A DNA stretch of 64,000 nt from CAVVEC01 sp963747105 (GCA_963747105.1 CAVVEC010000002.1:372001-436000), one strand, 5' to 3'. Shown: positions 27,046-37,618, counted from the stretch's first letter. The notes: generated by a model not told the origin, from the sequence alone. Made by a program: numbers and translations.

Positions 27046-27784
27046 ATGAACTACATCTATGGCATCAATGCCGTGGCCGAGGCGCTGAAGGCACGCGGAC
27101 GCGCATTCGCCTGGGTCGGAATCGCGAAAGAGCGGCATGACCTGCGCCTGCAGCGTGTGGTCGAAGAGTGCCGGCGTCAAGGGATTGCCGTGCGATTTGT
27201 CGGCGCGCGCAGAACTTGACCGGATGGCCGGCAATAATGCGCATCAAGGAGTAGTCGCGGTCACCTCGGCAAAACAGTACAACGATCTTGATGATGTGGT
27301 CGCCGCCAAACGCGGGCAGTATTCCTTGGTAGTTGTGCTGGATGGGGTGGAGGATCCGCATAATCTGGGTGCGATTCTTCGTACCGCTGACGCTGCCGGT
27401 GCGGACGGCGTGGTGATCCCGGAACGCCGGGCAGCGGGAGTGACCGCCATCGTCACCAAAACTTCTGCCGGCGCGAGCGAGCATCTGCCTATTGCTAAAG
27501 TCACGAACATTGCCCGCACGCTGGAAGAATTGAAGTCGAAGAATTTGTGGACTGTCGGTCTGGACGAGCGTGGTTCGCAATCCTATGACTCCCTCGACTA
27601 CAACTTGGATTGTGCCGTGGTGCTGGGGGCCGAAGGCAAAGGCTTGCATGATCTGGTGGCCAAGAAATGCGATTTTCTGGTTGCCATTCCGATGCTCGGT
27701 AAAGTGCGGTCGCTAAATGTGTCGGTCGCGGCGGGGGTGGTGCTGTATGAGGTCGTTCGGCAGCGGAGAAAGAAGTCTGCATGA
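27046..27784 (+). CDS. rlmB: TrmH/RlmB-family 2'-O-ribose RNA methyltransferase (one frameshift)
   Basis: About 245-residue SPOUT methyltransferase, probably the enzyme methylating the 2'-OH of G2251 in 23S rRNA. The N-terminal substrate-binding domain starts MNYIYGINAVAEALKARGRA at 27046; a frame change near 27200 leads into ARAELDRMAGNNAHQGVVAV. The catalytic knot carries all three SPOUT motifs: LDGVEDPHNLGAILRTADAA, VVLGAEGKGLHDLVAKKCD and IPMLGKVRSLNVSVAAGVVL. Its stop overlaps the ATG of the next gene (ATGA), so translation is coupled, although the neighbour is an exported protein with no obvious link to rRNA. Confidence 0.9.
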
Positions 27785-29502
27785 AATTTTTCCGTGTCCT
27801 TTGTGTCCTCTGTGCGTTGGGTGTTCCGGGTTTTGGTCTTGATCGCGAAGCATTTACCTTCACGAACTACGACCTGGACGTGCGCGTCGAACCCGAACAG
27901 CAGCGCCTCGGCGTGCGCGGAAGGATCACTCTGCGCAACGACTCGGGATCTCCGCAGAAGAATCTCGCCCTGCAGATTTCCTCTAGCATGGACTGGAAGT
28001 CCATCCAGGTTGGCGGCAAGCCTGTGCAGTTCACCACTCACGAATACACTTCCGACATCGATCATACGGGCGCGCTTTCCGAGGCGATTGTGATTCTGCC
28101 GCAGGAGGTTCAACCTCAGGGCACGGTTGAATTGGAGGTCGGCTATGAAGGAGTTGTTCCCCTTGATACGACGCGTCTGACGCGAATCGGGGTTCCCGAG
28201 GACAAAGCCAAGCATAGCGACTGGGATCAGATCAGCAAGGCGTTCACGGCCGTGCGCGGGATTGGATATGTGGCGTGGTACCCGGTGGCGACGGAGGCAG
28301 CAAACTTGTCGGACGGGAATAGCGTGTTCGAGACAGTGGGGAGGTGGAAGCGACGAGAAGCAGAGGCAGAGCTAAAGATCAAAGTGAGTCATCCAGCAGC
28401 GACTTCTGCTGAAGCCCCACGACTCTTGTGCAACGGGAAGGTCGGCACAAACCTCTACATACAGTCCAGCGGAGTGCAGGTGGTTGAGACGGGGTGCGCG
28501 TACGACCGACTGGGCACGGTCGTTCCACTGCTTGTGATCGCGGCCTACAGCGAGCTATACCACGCACCAGTGAATATTTCTTATTTCCCCGAACACAAAG
28601 CAGGCGCTGAGAATTACGCGCTGGCGGCGGACTTGGCTGTTCCTCTGGTGACGGAATGGTTCGGCGCCCCACGACAGGAGGCAGAGGTTGCCGAACTCCC
28701 CGATTCCGATGCGGCCCCATTCGAAAGCGGCAATATGCTGCTGATTCCGCTTCGCAGCGACGATTCCCGCTTGTATCAGTTGACCGCGGTTCATCAGTTC
28801 ACCCACGCGGCGTTTCCGTCGCCACTTCCGTGGATTTACGAAGGCCTGGCGCATTTCGCCCAGGGGTTGGAGCGGGAACAGCAGAGCGGACGGCAGGCAG
28901 CACTAGATTTTATGGGGCTGCACCGCACTGCACTCGCCAATGCCGAGAAAGCACTCGCGGCGGAGCACAGTCAAAATGCTGCCGCAAGTGAGTCCTTGAT
29001 CAACACGAGCACCGAGGATTTCTATCGCAGTAAAGCGATGTACGTGTGGTGGATGCTGCGAGACATGGTCGGCGGGGCAGCACTGAAGAAGGCGCTAGCG
29101 GCCTACCACGCCGATCAGGATAAAGAACCCGCCTACATGCAGCACCTGATCGAAGCCCAGAGCAAGCGTGATCTGGAATGGTTCTTTGACGACTGGGTGT
29201 ACCGTGACCGCGGTCTGCCTGACTTTCGTGTCGAGTCTGTCTATCCCCGGCCAACCGTCAACGGCGGATACGTCGTTACCGTGATGATAGAGAATCTGGG
29301 AGACGCCGGGGCCGAAGTTCCTGTAACTTTGCGAGTTGAAGGCGGTGAAGTCACCAAGCGCCTCGAGGTGCGCGCGAAATCCAAAGCCGTGGTGCGGGCT
29401 GAGGCTGCCTCAACGCCACAGGAGGTCATCGTAAATGACGGCGGCGTGCCGGAGAGCGACATGAGCAACAACACTTATAAGATTGAGACATTGAATCATT
29501 GA
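27781..29502 (+). CDS. exported M1-peptidase-like protein with altered HExxH motif
   Basis: 573 residues with a signal peptide (FFRVLCVLCALGVPGFG). The N-terminal part resembles the beta-sandwich of M1 aminopeptidases (YDLDVRVEPEQQRLGVRGRI, GTVELEVGYEGVVP). The catalytic-domain helix reads VHQFTHAAFP at about 336-345, then WIYEGLAHFAQG, which should correspond to HExxH-x18-E. The catalytic Glu is replaced by Gln, so hydrolysis is doubtful although zinc binding could remain. The C-terminal region (FDDWVYRDRGLPDFRVESVY) matches the family, followed by an Ig-like tail. It is translationally coupled to rlmB. An AT-rich tandem (TTGAATCATTGAACCATTGA) follows the stop. Confidence 0.78.
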   Translation: MKFFRVLCVLCALGVPGFGLDREAFTFTNYDLDVRVEPEQQRLGVRGRITLRNDSGSPQKNLALQISSSMDWKSIQVGGKPVQFTTHEYTSDIDHTGALSEAIVILPQEVQPQGTVELEVGYEGVVPLDTTRLTRIGVPEDKAKHSDWDQISKAFTAVRGIGYVAWYPVATEAANLSDGNSVFETVGRWKRREAEAELKIKVSHPAATSAEAPRLLCNGKVGTNLYIQSSGVQVVETGCAYDRLGTVVPLLVIAAYSELYHAPVNISYFPEHKAGAENYALAADLAVPLVTEWFGAPRQEAEVAELPDSDAAPFESGNMLLIPLRSDDSRLYQLTAVHQFTHAAFPSPLPWIYEGLAHFAQGLEREQQSGRQAALDFMGLHRTALANAEKALAAEHSQNAAASESLINTSTEDFYRSKAMYVWWMLRDMVGGAALKKALAAYHADQDKEPAYMQHLIEAQSKRDLEWFFDDWVYRDRGLPDFRVESVYPRPTVNGGYVVTVMIENLGDAGAEVPVTLRVEGGEVTKRLEVRAKSKAVVRAEAASTPQEVIVNDGGVPESDMSNNTYKIETLNH

Positions 29503-29578
29503 ACCATTGAACCATTGATTCATTAAGACATGATTCAATGCATCAATGACTCAACGCTTCTATTCAATGGAGGAAAGT

Positions 29579-31012
29579 TTGGCCTACATTCAATTTCTCG
29601 GCGCTGCTGGAACCGTGACCGGCTCCAAGCACCTGATCAATACCGGTTCCGATTCCAGCGGAAACAGCGGCTTTCAGATCCTCATCGATTGCGGAATGTT
29701 CCAGGGCCCGAAGGAGTGGCGCGAGCGCAACTGGCAGGATCCGCCGATTCCCGCGCGTGAAATCGACGGCGTCGTGCTGACCCATGCCCACCTCGACCAT
29801 TGTGGATGGATACCGCGCCTGGTGAAGGCAGGTTTTCATGGGCCGATTTACGCGACTCCCGCGACCATTGATTTATGTGGGGTGCTGCTGCCCGATTCCG
29901 GTCATCTGCAGGAAGAGGACGCGGAATTCTATAACAAGACCAGGAAGTCAAAGCACAGCCCAGCGCTGCCGCTATACACGCTGGAAGAGGCGCAGGCTTG
30001 TCTGCAGTACTTCCGGCCGGTGCAGTTTGAAGAAACCAGGCAGCTCTGCCCGGAAATCTCATTTCGTTTCGTGCGGGCGGCGCACATCCTGGGATCATCC
30101 ATGGTGGAGCTCGCCCTACGAACCAACGGCCAGAGCCGCAGGCTGCTATTCACCGGTGACATTGGTCGCGTACGCGACCGAAATACTTCCCCGGGGAAGG
30201 TTGTGCATTCAGGTCCGACCGAGGGCGAGACGGCGGATATTCTGGTGATGGAATCCACCTACGGCAATCGTCAGCATCCCATTGACGACCCGCGGCCGCA
30301 GTTAGCGGCATTGATTCAGCAGACGGTGCAACGCGGCGGCACCGTGGTTGTTCCGGCGTTTGCGGTGGAGCGCACCCAGAAGTTTCTTTTCATGCTGAAA
30401 GAATTGATGGAGTCGGGACAGGCACCCCGCATTCCAGTGTTCTGCGACAGCCCGATGGCCATTAAAGCGGTGGAGATCTTCCTGAAGCACACCGAAGAGT
30501 ACAGTGAAGAGACTCGACGGCTTATCAGCCAATACGGCTCCCCGTTGCAATGGCCTGGTTTCACATTCGCCTCGACGTCCGAGGAATCGAAGAAGATCAA
30601 CAGCATGAAATTTCCCTCGATCATCGTTTCCTCCAGCGGAATGGTGACCGGCGGCCGCATTCTCCACCACCTGGCGCAAAGGCTGCCTGACCCGAAAAAC
30701 ACGGTGGTCTTCATCGGGTTCCAGGCGCCGGGGACACGGGGTTTCACCATCAAGAGCGGCGCGCCCGAAGTGAAAATCTTTGGGGAGATCGTGCCCATCC
30801 GGGCCCAGGTGGCGGCGCTCGAGCAATTCAGCGATCACGCCGACACTCCGGAACTGCTGCAATGGCTGCATACTTTTCCCAGGAAACCAACCACCACTTA
30901 TCTGGTGCACGGCGAGCCGGCGGCGTCCTCGCAGTTGCGCGATACAATGACGAAGGAATTGGGTTGGAATGTGCAAGTGGCGCAGTGGATGCAAAAGGTG
31001 CAAATTGAGTAA
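29579..31012 (+). CDS. MBL-fold beta-CASP RNA-processing exonuclease-like protein
   Basis: 477 residues from a TTG at 29579, preferred because GGAGGAAAG precedes it and family members begin right at AYIQFLGAAGTVTGSKHL; an ATG at 29546 is the alternative. The metallo-beta-lactamase motif HAHLDHCGW binds two zincs, with VRAAHILGSSMVEL and FTGDIGR completing the site. The beta-CASP motifs are VMESTYGNRQH, IPVFCDSPMA and IIVSSSGMVTGG, and the last metal ligand is FSDHADTPELL. The family includes RNA endo- and exonucleases related to CPSF73. The likely role is RNA maturation or decay in the cytoplasm. Confidence 0.92.
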   Translation: MAYIQFLGAAGTVTGSKHLINTGSDSSGNSGFQILIDCGMFQGPKEWRERNWQDPPIPAREIDGVVLTHAHLDHCGWIPRLVKAGFHGPIYATPATIDLCGVLLPDSGHLQEEDAEFYNKTRKSKHSPALPLYTLEEAQACLQYFRPVQFEETRQLCPEISFRFVRAAHILGSSMVELALRTNGQSRRLLFTGDIGRVRDRNTSPGKVVHSGPTEGETADILVMESTYGNRQHPIDDPRPQLAALIQQTVQRGGTVVVPAFAVERTQKFLFMLKELMESGQAPRIPVFCDSPMAIKAVEIFLKHTEEYSEETRRLISQYGSPLQWPGFTFASTSEESKKINSMKFPSIIVSSSGMVTGGRILHHLAQRLPDPKNTVVFIGFQAPGTRGFTIKSGAPEVKIFGEIVPIRAQVAALEQFSDHADTPELLQWLHTFPRKPTTTYLVHGEPAASSQLRDTMTKELGWNVQVAQWMQKVQIE

Positions 31013-31094
31013 TTTGGTGATCGGGTAATTAAGTAATTTGGGAACTCTGGGTCTGAGTCTTTCAAAGTACTCAATTATTAAATTGCGAGTTCTT

Positions 31095-31580
31095 ATGACG
31101 GAAGCCGAGCTGAAGAAACATCTTGACGAAGCGGAGAAGAGCCCCAAAGAGATCGCTGCCGCGGTTTCTGGGCTGCCCGACAAAACGCTGCGCTACAAGC
31201 CATCGCCGGACAAGTGGTGCATCCTGGAGATACTTGGGCATCTGGCGGACACCGAAGTGATCAACGCTTACCGCCTCCGGCAGATGCTGGCAGATAAAGA
31301 TCCGGTGATCGCCCCGATCGATCAGGATGCCTGGGCCAAGCATCTCGGCTATCTGGATTCTTCAGTGCCGGAACTGGTGGCGCTGTATGGATTGAACCGT
31401 CACGCGACGTTGCAGTTGCTGCGGCGAATCAAGCCGCTGGATTTGCAGAAGTCGGCGTACCATCCCGAGCTGAAAAAGCCGCTCACAGTCGCAGATATGG
31501 TGGAGAGGATCACGGCGCACGGGCCGAATCATCGGGCGCAGATTGAGCGGCTGAAAAAGGAAGCGACGAGACTCCAGTAG
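31095..31580 (+). CDS. DinB-family protein
   Basis: 161 residues from the ATG at 31095 (an upstream in-frame ATG at 31038 lies in AT-rich repeat-like sequence and is unlikely). DinB/YfiT four-helix-bundle features are PDKWCILEILGHLADTEVI, with the first metal-binding His in GHLAD, PIDQDAWAKHLGY, and near the end MVERITAHGPNHRAQIERL with the second and third His. These proteins are thought to be metal-dependent thiol-using transferases or hydrolases; the substrate is unknown. Confidence 0.88.
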   Translation: MTEAELKKHLDEAEKSPKEIAAAVSGLPDKTLRYKPSPDKWCILEILGHLADTEVINAYRLRQMLADKDPVIAPIDQDAWAKHLGYLDSSVPELVALYGLNRHATLQLLRRIKPLDLQKSAYHPELKKPLTVADMVERITAHGPNHRAQIERLKKEATRLQ

Positions 31581-31620
31581 GTTGGGCTGCTACGACCGGC
31601 ATCGATACGAGCCCGAAGTG

Positions 31621-31682
31621 CATAGGTCCTTCGGTTGAGGCTTCTTCGCTTCGCTCTGAAGCCTCGGCCCTCAGGATGACAA
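31621..31682. repeat. single copy of the dispersed hairpin repeat
   Basis: GGTCCTTCGGT, then the stem GAGGCTTC-TTCGCTTCGCTCT-GAAGCCTC, then CCTCAGGATGACA. It lies between the converging dinB-like and trpD genes and could act in termination. Confidence 0.75.
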
Positions 31683-31693
31683 GGTGGTGAGTT

Positions 31694-32740
31694 CTATCCG
31701 TTCGTGAAACGCACCAGCAATACTAATTTGGCGGCGGCGGCGCCAGAGTCGATAGAATGAGCGGCCAATGGTAGGGAACCTGCCAGATGGTCGGCCTTAC
31801 CCGCGGCGACCAGAGCAGCAGCGGCGTTCAGTAAGACTACGTCGCGCCGGGGCGATTTCTTGCCGTCAAGAATTTCGCGAATGATGGCGGCATTGGCCGC
31901 GGCGTCTCCCCCGGAAATATCTTCCAGACTTGCGCGGCTCATGCCAAATTCTTCAGGAGTCACTTCATAGCTGCGGACTATGCCCTCGCGAACTTCGGCA
32001 ATCCGGGTCGGGCCGGTGATGGTGATTTCATCCAGCCCATCCAATCCGTGCACAACCAGGGCGCGGCGCAGCCCTAACATGCTGAGCGCCTCCGCCAGCT
32101 TATCCACCAGAGCCGGGGAATAGACGCCGACCACCTGCGCCGAAGCGTGAGCCGGATTGGTGAGCGGCCCGAGCAGATTGAACACCGTGCGCAGGCGAAG
32201 CTCACGGCGGGCGGGTTGAACGTACTTCATCGCGGAGTGCATGGCCGGAGCGAAAAGAAAGGCGATGCCGACCTCCTCGAGACAAGCGCCCAGGCGCACA
32301 GGAGGTAGATTAATGTTCACGCCCAGAGCTTCCATTACGTCGGCTGAACCGCACTTGGAAGTGACGCTGCGGTTGCCGTGCTTGGCGACGCGCACGCCTG
32401 CGCCTGCGGCCACCAGAGCTGTCGCGGTGGAAATGTTGAACGTCCCGCTGGTATCGCCGCCGGTGCCGCAGGTATCGACCAGGGCGTCGCGCTCCGTGCC
32501 GCTCACGTCGACGGTGGAATTCTGATGCAGGCTCAACGGCGCCGCAGCGGCACGAATCGCTTCGGCGAAGCCGACGATCTCTTCGACGGTCTCGCCCTTC
32601 ATGTGCAGCGCGACTAGCAGAGCGGCAATCTGTGCATCGGTGCATTCCCCGGCGAGCACTTCCGACATCACGCTTCGCGCCTCGTCGCGAGAGAGCGACT
32701 GGCGATGATTGGCGATGCGATGAAGCGCGTCGAGGATCAT
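31694..32740 (-). CDS. trpD: anthranilate phosphoribosyltransferase
   Basis: 348 residues. TrpD joins anthranilate to PRPP in the second committed step of tryptophan synthesis. Diagnostic motifs: SRDEARSVMSEVLAGE, the PRPP-binding DTCGTGGDTSGTFNISTATA, VAKHGNRSVTSKCGSADVME, FLFAPAMHSAMKYVQPARRE and RTVFNLLGPLTNPA. The reading frame is intact and the length normal. No other trp biosynthesis gene is adjacent, so the pathway is dispersed; trpS at 44385 is the tRNA synthetase and unrelated in operon terms. Confidence 0.96.
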   Translation of the reverse strand: MILDALHRIANHRQSLSRDEARSVMSEVLAGECTDAQIAALLVALHMKGETVEEIVGFAEAIRAAAAPLSLHQNSTVDVSGTERDALVDTCGTGGDTSGTFNISTATALVAAGAGVRVAKHGNRSVTSKCGSADVMEALGVNINLPPVRLGACLEEVGIAFLFAPAMHSAMKYVQPARRELRLRTVFNLLGPLTNPAHASAQVVGVYSPALVDKLAEALSMLGLRRALVVHGLDGLDEITITGPTRIAEVREGIVRSYEVTPEEFGMSRASLEDISGGDAAANAAIIREILDGKKSPRRDVVLLNAAAALVAAGKADHLAGSLPLAAHSIDSGAAAAKLVLLVRFTNG

Positions 32741-32944
32741 CTGGTGGATATAAGATTAGCATCGTCACCAACTGATCGCAGGCCGTGACCGTGTGCAAGA
32801 ACGGCACTGCAAGTCAAAATCACTATCTGTGGGACCTATTTGGTTTGCCCTGAACGAGACCCTTCTATAGAATCAAATGTTTGCTGCCCGCTGTCAGAAG
32901 CCGCAAGCAAGAGCCTGCCTAGGAATCGATGATTTGGAATTCTT

Positions 32945-34117
32945 ATGAAAATTCATGAGTACCAGGCGAAAGCAATCCTGAAAAAGTATGACGTCGCAGT
33001 GCCTCGCGGTGAAATGGCCGAGACCCGCGAGCAAGCCGAAGCCGCCGCCAAGAACCTGTTTGACGCTGGCGCCAGCGGCGTAGTGGTCAAAGCTCAGATC
33101 CATGCCGGAGGCCGGGGCAAAGGCGGCGGCGTGAAGATCGCGAAATCGGTGGCGGAAGCCGCCGAACTCGCCGGCAAGATACTAGGGATGACTTTGATTA
33201 CGCACCAGACCGGACCCGAGGGCCGCGTGGTGCGGCGTTTGCTGATCGAAGAAACTCTGCCCATCGAGAAGGAACTCTATCTGGGCATCGTGATTGATCG
33301 CAACGAAGCGAGGCCGGTATTTATGGCGTCGGCTGCGGGCGGTATGGAAATCGAGCAGGTAGCGGCGGAGAATCCCGACGCGATCCTCAAAGAGCACATC
33401 GAGCCGGGCATGGGCCTCGAGGCTTTCCAGTCGCGCAAACTCGCGTTCAAGCTGGGCCTGAAGCCGCAACAGATCAACGAAGCCGTACGCTTCATGACCG
33501 GGCTATACCGCGCATTTCAGGAGACCGATTCCTCGCTGATGGAGATCAATCCATTTGTCAGTTGCAGCGACGGCCGCCTGTTCGCGCTCGATGCCAAGAT
33601 CAATTTCGATGACAACGCTCTGTTCCGGCATTCGGATATTCGCGAGCTGCGCGATATTACGGAAGAAGATCCGCTGGAAGTGGAAGCCTCGAAGTACAGC
33701 TTGAACTACATCAAGCTGGACGGGAACGTGGGCTGCATGGTGAACGGGGCGGGGCTTGCCATGGCGACCATGGATATCATCAAGTACGCGGGCGGAATGC
33801 CCGCGAATTTCCTGGATGTGGGCGGCGGGGCCAATGCTGAGCAGGTCACTCATGCTTTCGAAATCCTGCTGAGCGATAAGAACGTGAAAGCGGTGCTGAT
33901 CAATATTTTCGGTGGCATCCTGCGTGTGGACACGCTGGCTACAGGTGTAATGGAAGCGGCGAATAAGACTCACATTCAGTTGCCGATCGTGTTGCGGCTG
34001 GAAGGCACCAACGTCGAAGCGGGGCGGGAGATTCTGCGGCAATCGGGATTGAATTTTATGGTTGCGGAAACCATGAAGGATGCGGCGGAAAGAGTGGTCG
34101 CGGCGGCAGGAGCGTAA
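32945..34117 (+). CDS. sucC: succinyl-CoA synthetase beta subunit
   Basis: 390 residues. With SucD it forms the TCA-cycle enzyme that converts succinyl-CoA, ADP or GDP and phosphate to succinate, CoA and NTP. It starts MKIHEYQAKAILKKYDVAVP and contains the ATP-grasp region (KAQIHAGGRGKGGGVKIAKS, SSLMEINPFV, ALDAKINFDDNALFRH) and the ligase domain (NFLDVGGGANAEQVTHAFEI, LINIFGGILR). Length is standard. It lies 151 bases upstream of sucD with a hairpin repeat between, so the operon may be partially attenuated there. Confidence 0.97.
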   Translation: MKIHEYQAKAILKKYDVAVPRGEMAETREQAEAAAKNLFDAGASGVVVKAQIHAGGRGKGGGVKIAKSVAEAAELAGKILGMTLITHQTGPEGRVVRRLLIEETLPIEKELYLGIVIDRNEARPVFMASAAGGMEIEQVAAENPDAILKEHIEPGMGLEAFQSRKLAFKLGLKPQQINEAVRFMTGLYRAFQETDSSLMEINPFVSCSDGRLFALDAKINFDDNALFRHSDIRELRDITEEDPLEVEASKYSLNYIKLDGNVGCMVNGAGLAMATMDIIKYAGGMPANFLDVGGGANAEQVTHAFEILLSDKNVKAVLINIFGGILRVDTLATGVMEAANKTHIQLPIVLRLEGTNVEAGREILRQSGLNFMVAETMKDAAERVVAAAGA

Positions 34118-34167
34118 TAGCGCTGACTCGCACGGGCGAGGACGCCCGCGCCTACATCGAAAACAGA

Positions 34168-34228
34168 GATCCTTCGACTTCGCATTTCTTTCGCATCGCG
34201 AAAGGAATGCTCCGCTCAGGATGACAGG
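34168..34228. repeat. single copy of the dispersed hairpin repeat inside the sucCD operon
   Basis: ATCCTTCGACTTCGCA, stem TTCTTTCGCATCGCGAAAGGAA, then TCCGCTCAGGATGACAG. It is located in the sucC-sucD spacer, where a transcribed hairpin could influence mRNA stability or the subunit ratio. Confidence 0.8.
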
Positions 34229-34268
34229 GTTTTGGATGTTTTGCTGAGGATGACGGGGATAAGAGAGC

Positions 34269-35153
34269 ATGAGCATTCTTATTGATAAATCGACGCGAGT
34301 CATTGTGCAGGGACTGACTGGCCGGGAAGGCACGTTCCACGCCAAGACCTGCGCCGAGTACGGGACCAAAATTGTGGGCGGGGTAACTCCCGGCAAGGGA
34401 GGAACTACGCACGAAGGCTGGCCGGTGTTCAACACAGTGCAGGAGGCGGTGGACAAAACCGGGGCCGACGCTTCCATGATTTTTGTGCCGCCACCGTTTG
34501 CCGCCGATGCCATCATGGAAGCCGCGGATGCAGAGGTCGAACTGATCGTGTGCATCACCGAAGGCGTTCCGACGCTCGATATGGTGCTGGCTTGGGAGTT
34601 CCTGCAAAACCGGCGCTCGCGCCTGATCGGGCCGAATTGTCCGGGCATCATTTCGCCGGGCAAATGCAAGATCGGAATTATGCCGGGACACATTCATCGC
34701 GAGGGCCCGGTGGGCATCGTCTCGCGTTCCGGGACGCTAACCTATGAGGCGGTGTACCAGCTGACCACGCGAGGCATCGGTCAGTCTACGGCGATTGGTA
34801 TTGGCGGCGATCCTATCATCGGAACTAATTTTCTTGATGCACTCGAACTGTTCAACAAAGATCCGCAGACCGAAGTTGTGGTGATGATCGGCGAAATTGG
34901 CGGCAATGCGGAGGAGACGGCGGCCGACTACGTGCGATCGCGGATGAAAAAGCCGGTGGTGGGATTCATCGCAGGACAGACCGCGCCTCCGGGACGTCGC
35001 ATGGGCCATGCGGGCGCGATCATTTCGGGTGGGAAGGGAACGGCTGCGGAAAAAATCAAAGCCATGGAAGCAGCGGGCATTCGCGTGGCCAAGTCTCCCG
35101 CGGACATTGGCGAGACCGTGGTGGCGGCCATGGGAGTCGCGGCAAAGGCCTAG
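34269..35153 (+). CDS. sucD: succinyl-CoA synthetase alpha subunit
   Basis: 294 residues. The alpha subunit binds CoA and carries the phosphohistidine. Motifs: CoA-binding Rossmann fold (VIVQGLTGREGTFHAKTCAE), GPNCPGIISPGKCKIGIMPG, SRSGTLTYEAVYQLTTRGIG, and the active-site loop GRRMGHAGAIISGG, in which the His is the phosphorylated residue. ndk follows 140 bases downstream and would use the same nucleotide pool. Confidence 0.97.
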   Translation: MSILIDKSTRVIVQGLTGREGTFHAKTCAEYGTKIVGGVTPGKGGTTHEGWPVFNTVQEAVDKTGADASMIFVPPPFAADAIMEAADAEVELIVCITEGVPTLDMVLAWEFLQNRRSRLIGPNCPGIISPGKCKIGIMPGHIHREGPVGIVSRSGTLTYEAVYQLTTRGIGQSTAIGIGGDPIIGTNFLDALELFNKDPQTEVVVMIGEIGGNAEETAADYVRSRMKKPVVGFIAGQTAPPGRRMGHAGAIISGGKGTAAEKIKAMEAAGIRVAKSPADIGETVVAAMGVAAKA

Positions 35154-35201
35154 GACGAAAGTGAGAACGCCTTGAGTCAGCGATCGCTAAGTTGATTGGA
35201 T

Positions 35202-35253
35202 AGGGATCCTTCGACTCGCCTGCACATTCGTGCAGGTTCGCTCAGGAGGACAG
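35202..35253. repeat. single short copy of the dispersed hairpin repeat
   Basis: GGATCCTTCGACTCG, stem CCTGCAC-ATTC-GTGCAGG, then TTCGCTCAGGAGGACAG. It lies between sucD and ndk. Confidence 0.75.
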
Positions 35254-35293
35254 TAGACCAAGGACGAACGACCAAGGACCAACGGCTGAATCT

Positions 35294-35719
35294 ATGAAGA
35301 CTCTGGAACGCACTTTTACCATCATTAAACCCGATGCGGTTCGCAAGAACGCCATCGGCGACATTATCGAGCAGTTCGAGAAGAATGGCTTTCGCATTCT
35401 AGCCATGAAGATGCTCGAGATTTCCAAGCACCAGGCGGAGCAGTTTTATGCGGTGCACGCAAGCCGCCCGTTCTTCCACTCGCTGACCGAGTTCATGTCC
35501 AGCGGGCCGATTGTCGTTCTGGCGCTGGAAAAAGAAAACGCCATCGCCGATCTGCGCAAGCTGATGGGCGCCACCAATCCAGCTAACGCGGAGGAAGGCA
35601 CCATCCGCAAGAAATGGGCCACCAACATCGAGCACAATGCGATCCATGGTTCCGATGCCGATGAGACGGCACGCTTCGAGCTGAGTTATTTTTTTGCGGG
35701 ATACGAGTTGGCAAAGTAG
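35294..35719 (+). CDS. ndk: nucleoside diphosphate kinase
   Basis: 141 residues. Ndk transfers the gamma phosphate of ATP to other NDPs through a phosphohistidine. The family signature is complete: ERTFTIIKPDAVRKN at the start, the hairpin HASRPFF, GATNPANAEEGTIRKKWA, and the active-site NAIHGSDADETARFELSYFF with the catalytic His. It follows sucCD and precedes a small tautomerase 13 bases downstream, so the last two are probably co-transcribed. Confidence 0.97.
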   Translation: MKTLERTFTIIKPDAVRKNAIGDIIEQFEKNGFRILAMKMLEISKHQAEQFYAVHASRPFFHSLTEFMSSGPIVVLALEKENAIADLRKLMGATNPANAEEGTIRKKWATNIEHNAIHGSDADETARFELSYFFAGYELAK

Positions 35720-35732
35720 CTAGGAGCTGGTC

Positions 35733-35921
35733 ATGCCTCTGGTTCAAATTACGATGTTGACGGGCCGAACCACCGACCAGAAGCGCAAGCTAGCCCAGCG
35801 CATTACTGACGTCATGGTGGAAGAAGCGGGAGCGCACCGCGAAGCTGTTGTTGTGACTTTCCACGAAGTGGCGAAGGAAAGTTATGCTTCCGGCGGCGTG
35901 TTGATCGCGGACAAAAAGTAG
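35733..35921 (+). CDS. 4-oxalocrotonate tautomerase-family enzyme
   Basis: 62 residues, the usual length of 4-OT subunits. The initiator Met is followed by Pro (MPLVQITMLTGRTTDQKRKL); after Met removal Pro1 is the catalytic base. EAVVVTFHEVAKESYASGGV is the second strand-loop segment, with a His in place of the typical EV(D)P sequence, so substrate preference cannot be named. GGAGCTGG precedes the ATG. Confidence 0.88.
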   Translation: MPLVQITMLTGRTTDQKRKLAQRITDVMVEEAGAHREAVVVTFHEVAKESYASGGVLIADKK

Positions 35922-35969
35922 CGGCAACGTGGACCCTGTTCGCGGGCAGGAATGTCCGCGCCACACGTC

Positions 35970-36257
35970 TCATCCCAGCGGTTCGTACAACTGGCCTTCG
36001 ACGCGATCCGCGATCCGGGGCAATTCCTTTTTTGCGTACTGCAGAAAATGCGGCGCCGCGCGGTGGGCTTCCAGCGCGGCGTCGTCCTTGTATTGTTCGT
36101 AGATGAAGAATCGGCGCGGGTCGGTCTTATGCCGGTGCACCTGGTACATAACGCATCCTGGCTCTTTGCGGGATGCTTCGCTCAGTTTAGAGAATACTGT
36201 GGCCACGTCGGCTTCACGGCCCAGCTTTGCCATCCACGTCACCGCCAGAACCACCAT
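35970..36257 (-). CDS. antibiotic-biosynthesis-monooxygenase (ABM) domain protein
   Basis: 95-residue ferredoxin-like alpha+beta barrel protein of the ABM family (YgiN-like quinol monooxygenases and haem-degrading relatives). Visible family features: EADVATVFSKLSEASRKEPG, CVMYQVHRHKTDPRRFFIYE, QYKDDAALEAHRAAPHF. It works as a dimer without cofactor in known members. The stop converges on the tautomerase gene; on its own strand it follows purA with a 14-base gap, suggesting a shared transcript. Confidence 0.88.
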   Translation of the reverse strand: MVVLAVTWMAKLGREADVATVFSKLSEASRKEPGCVMYQVHRHKTDPRRFFIYEQYKDDAALEAHRAAPHFLQYAKKELPRIADRVEGQLYEPLG

Positions 36258-36271
36258 CGCCCGCTCCGTTC

Positions 36272-37618
<1,347 letters not shown>

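Noticed and set aside
29492..29545. Short ATTGAACC/ATTGA repeats after the M1-like gene as a regulatory array
   Set aside because: Only a few degenerate copies; too little to support more than simple-sequence repetition.
33503..34693. 396-residue minus-strand frame across sucC and sucD
   Set aside because: Antisense to two well-conserved genes with no motif of its own.
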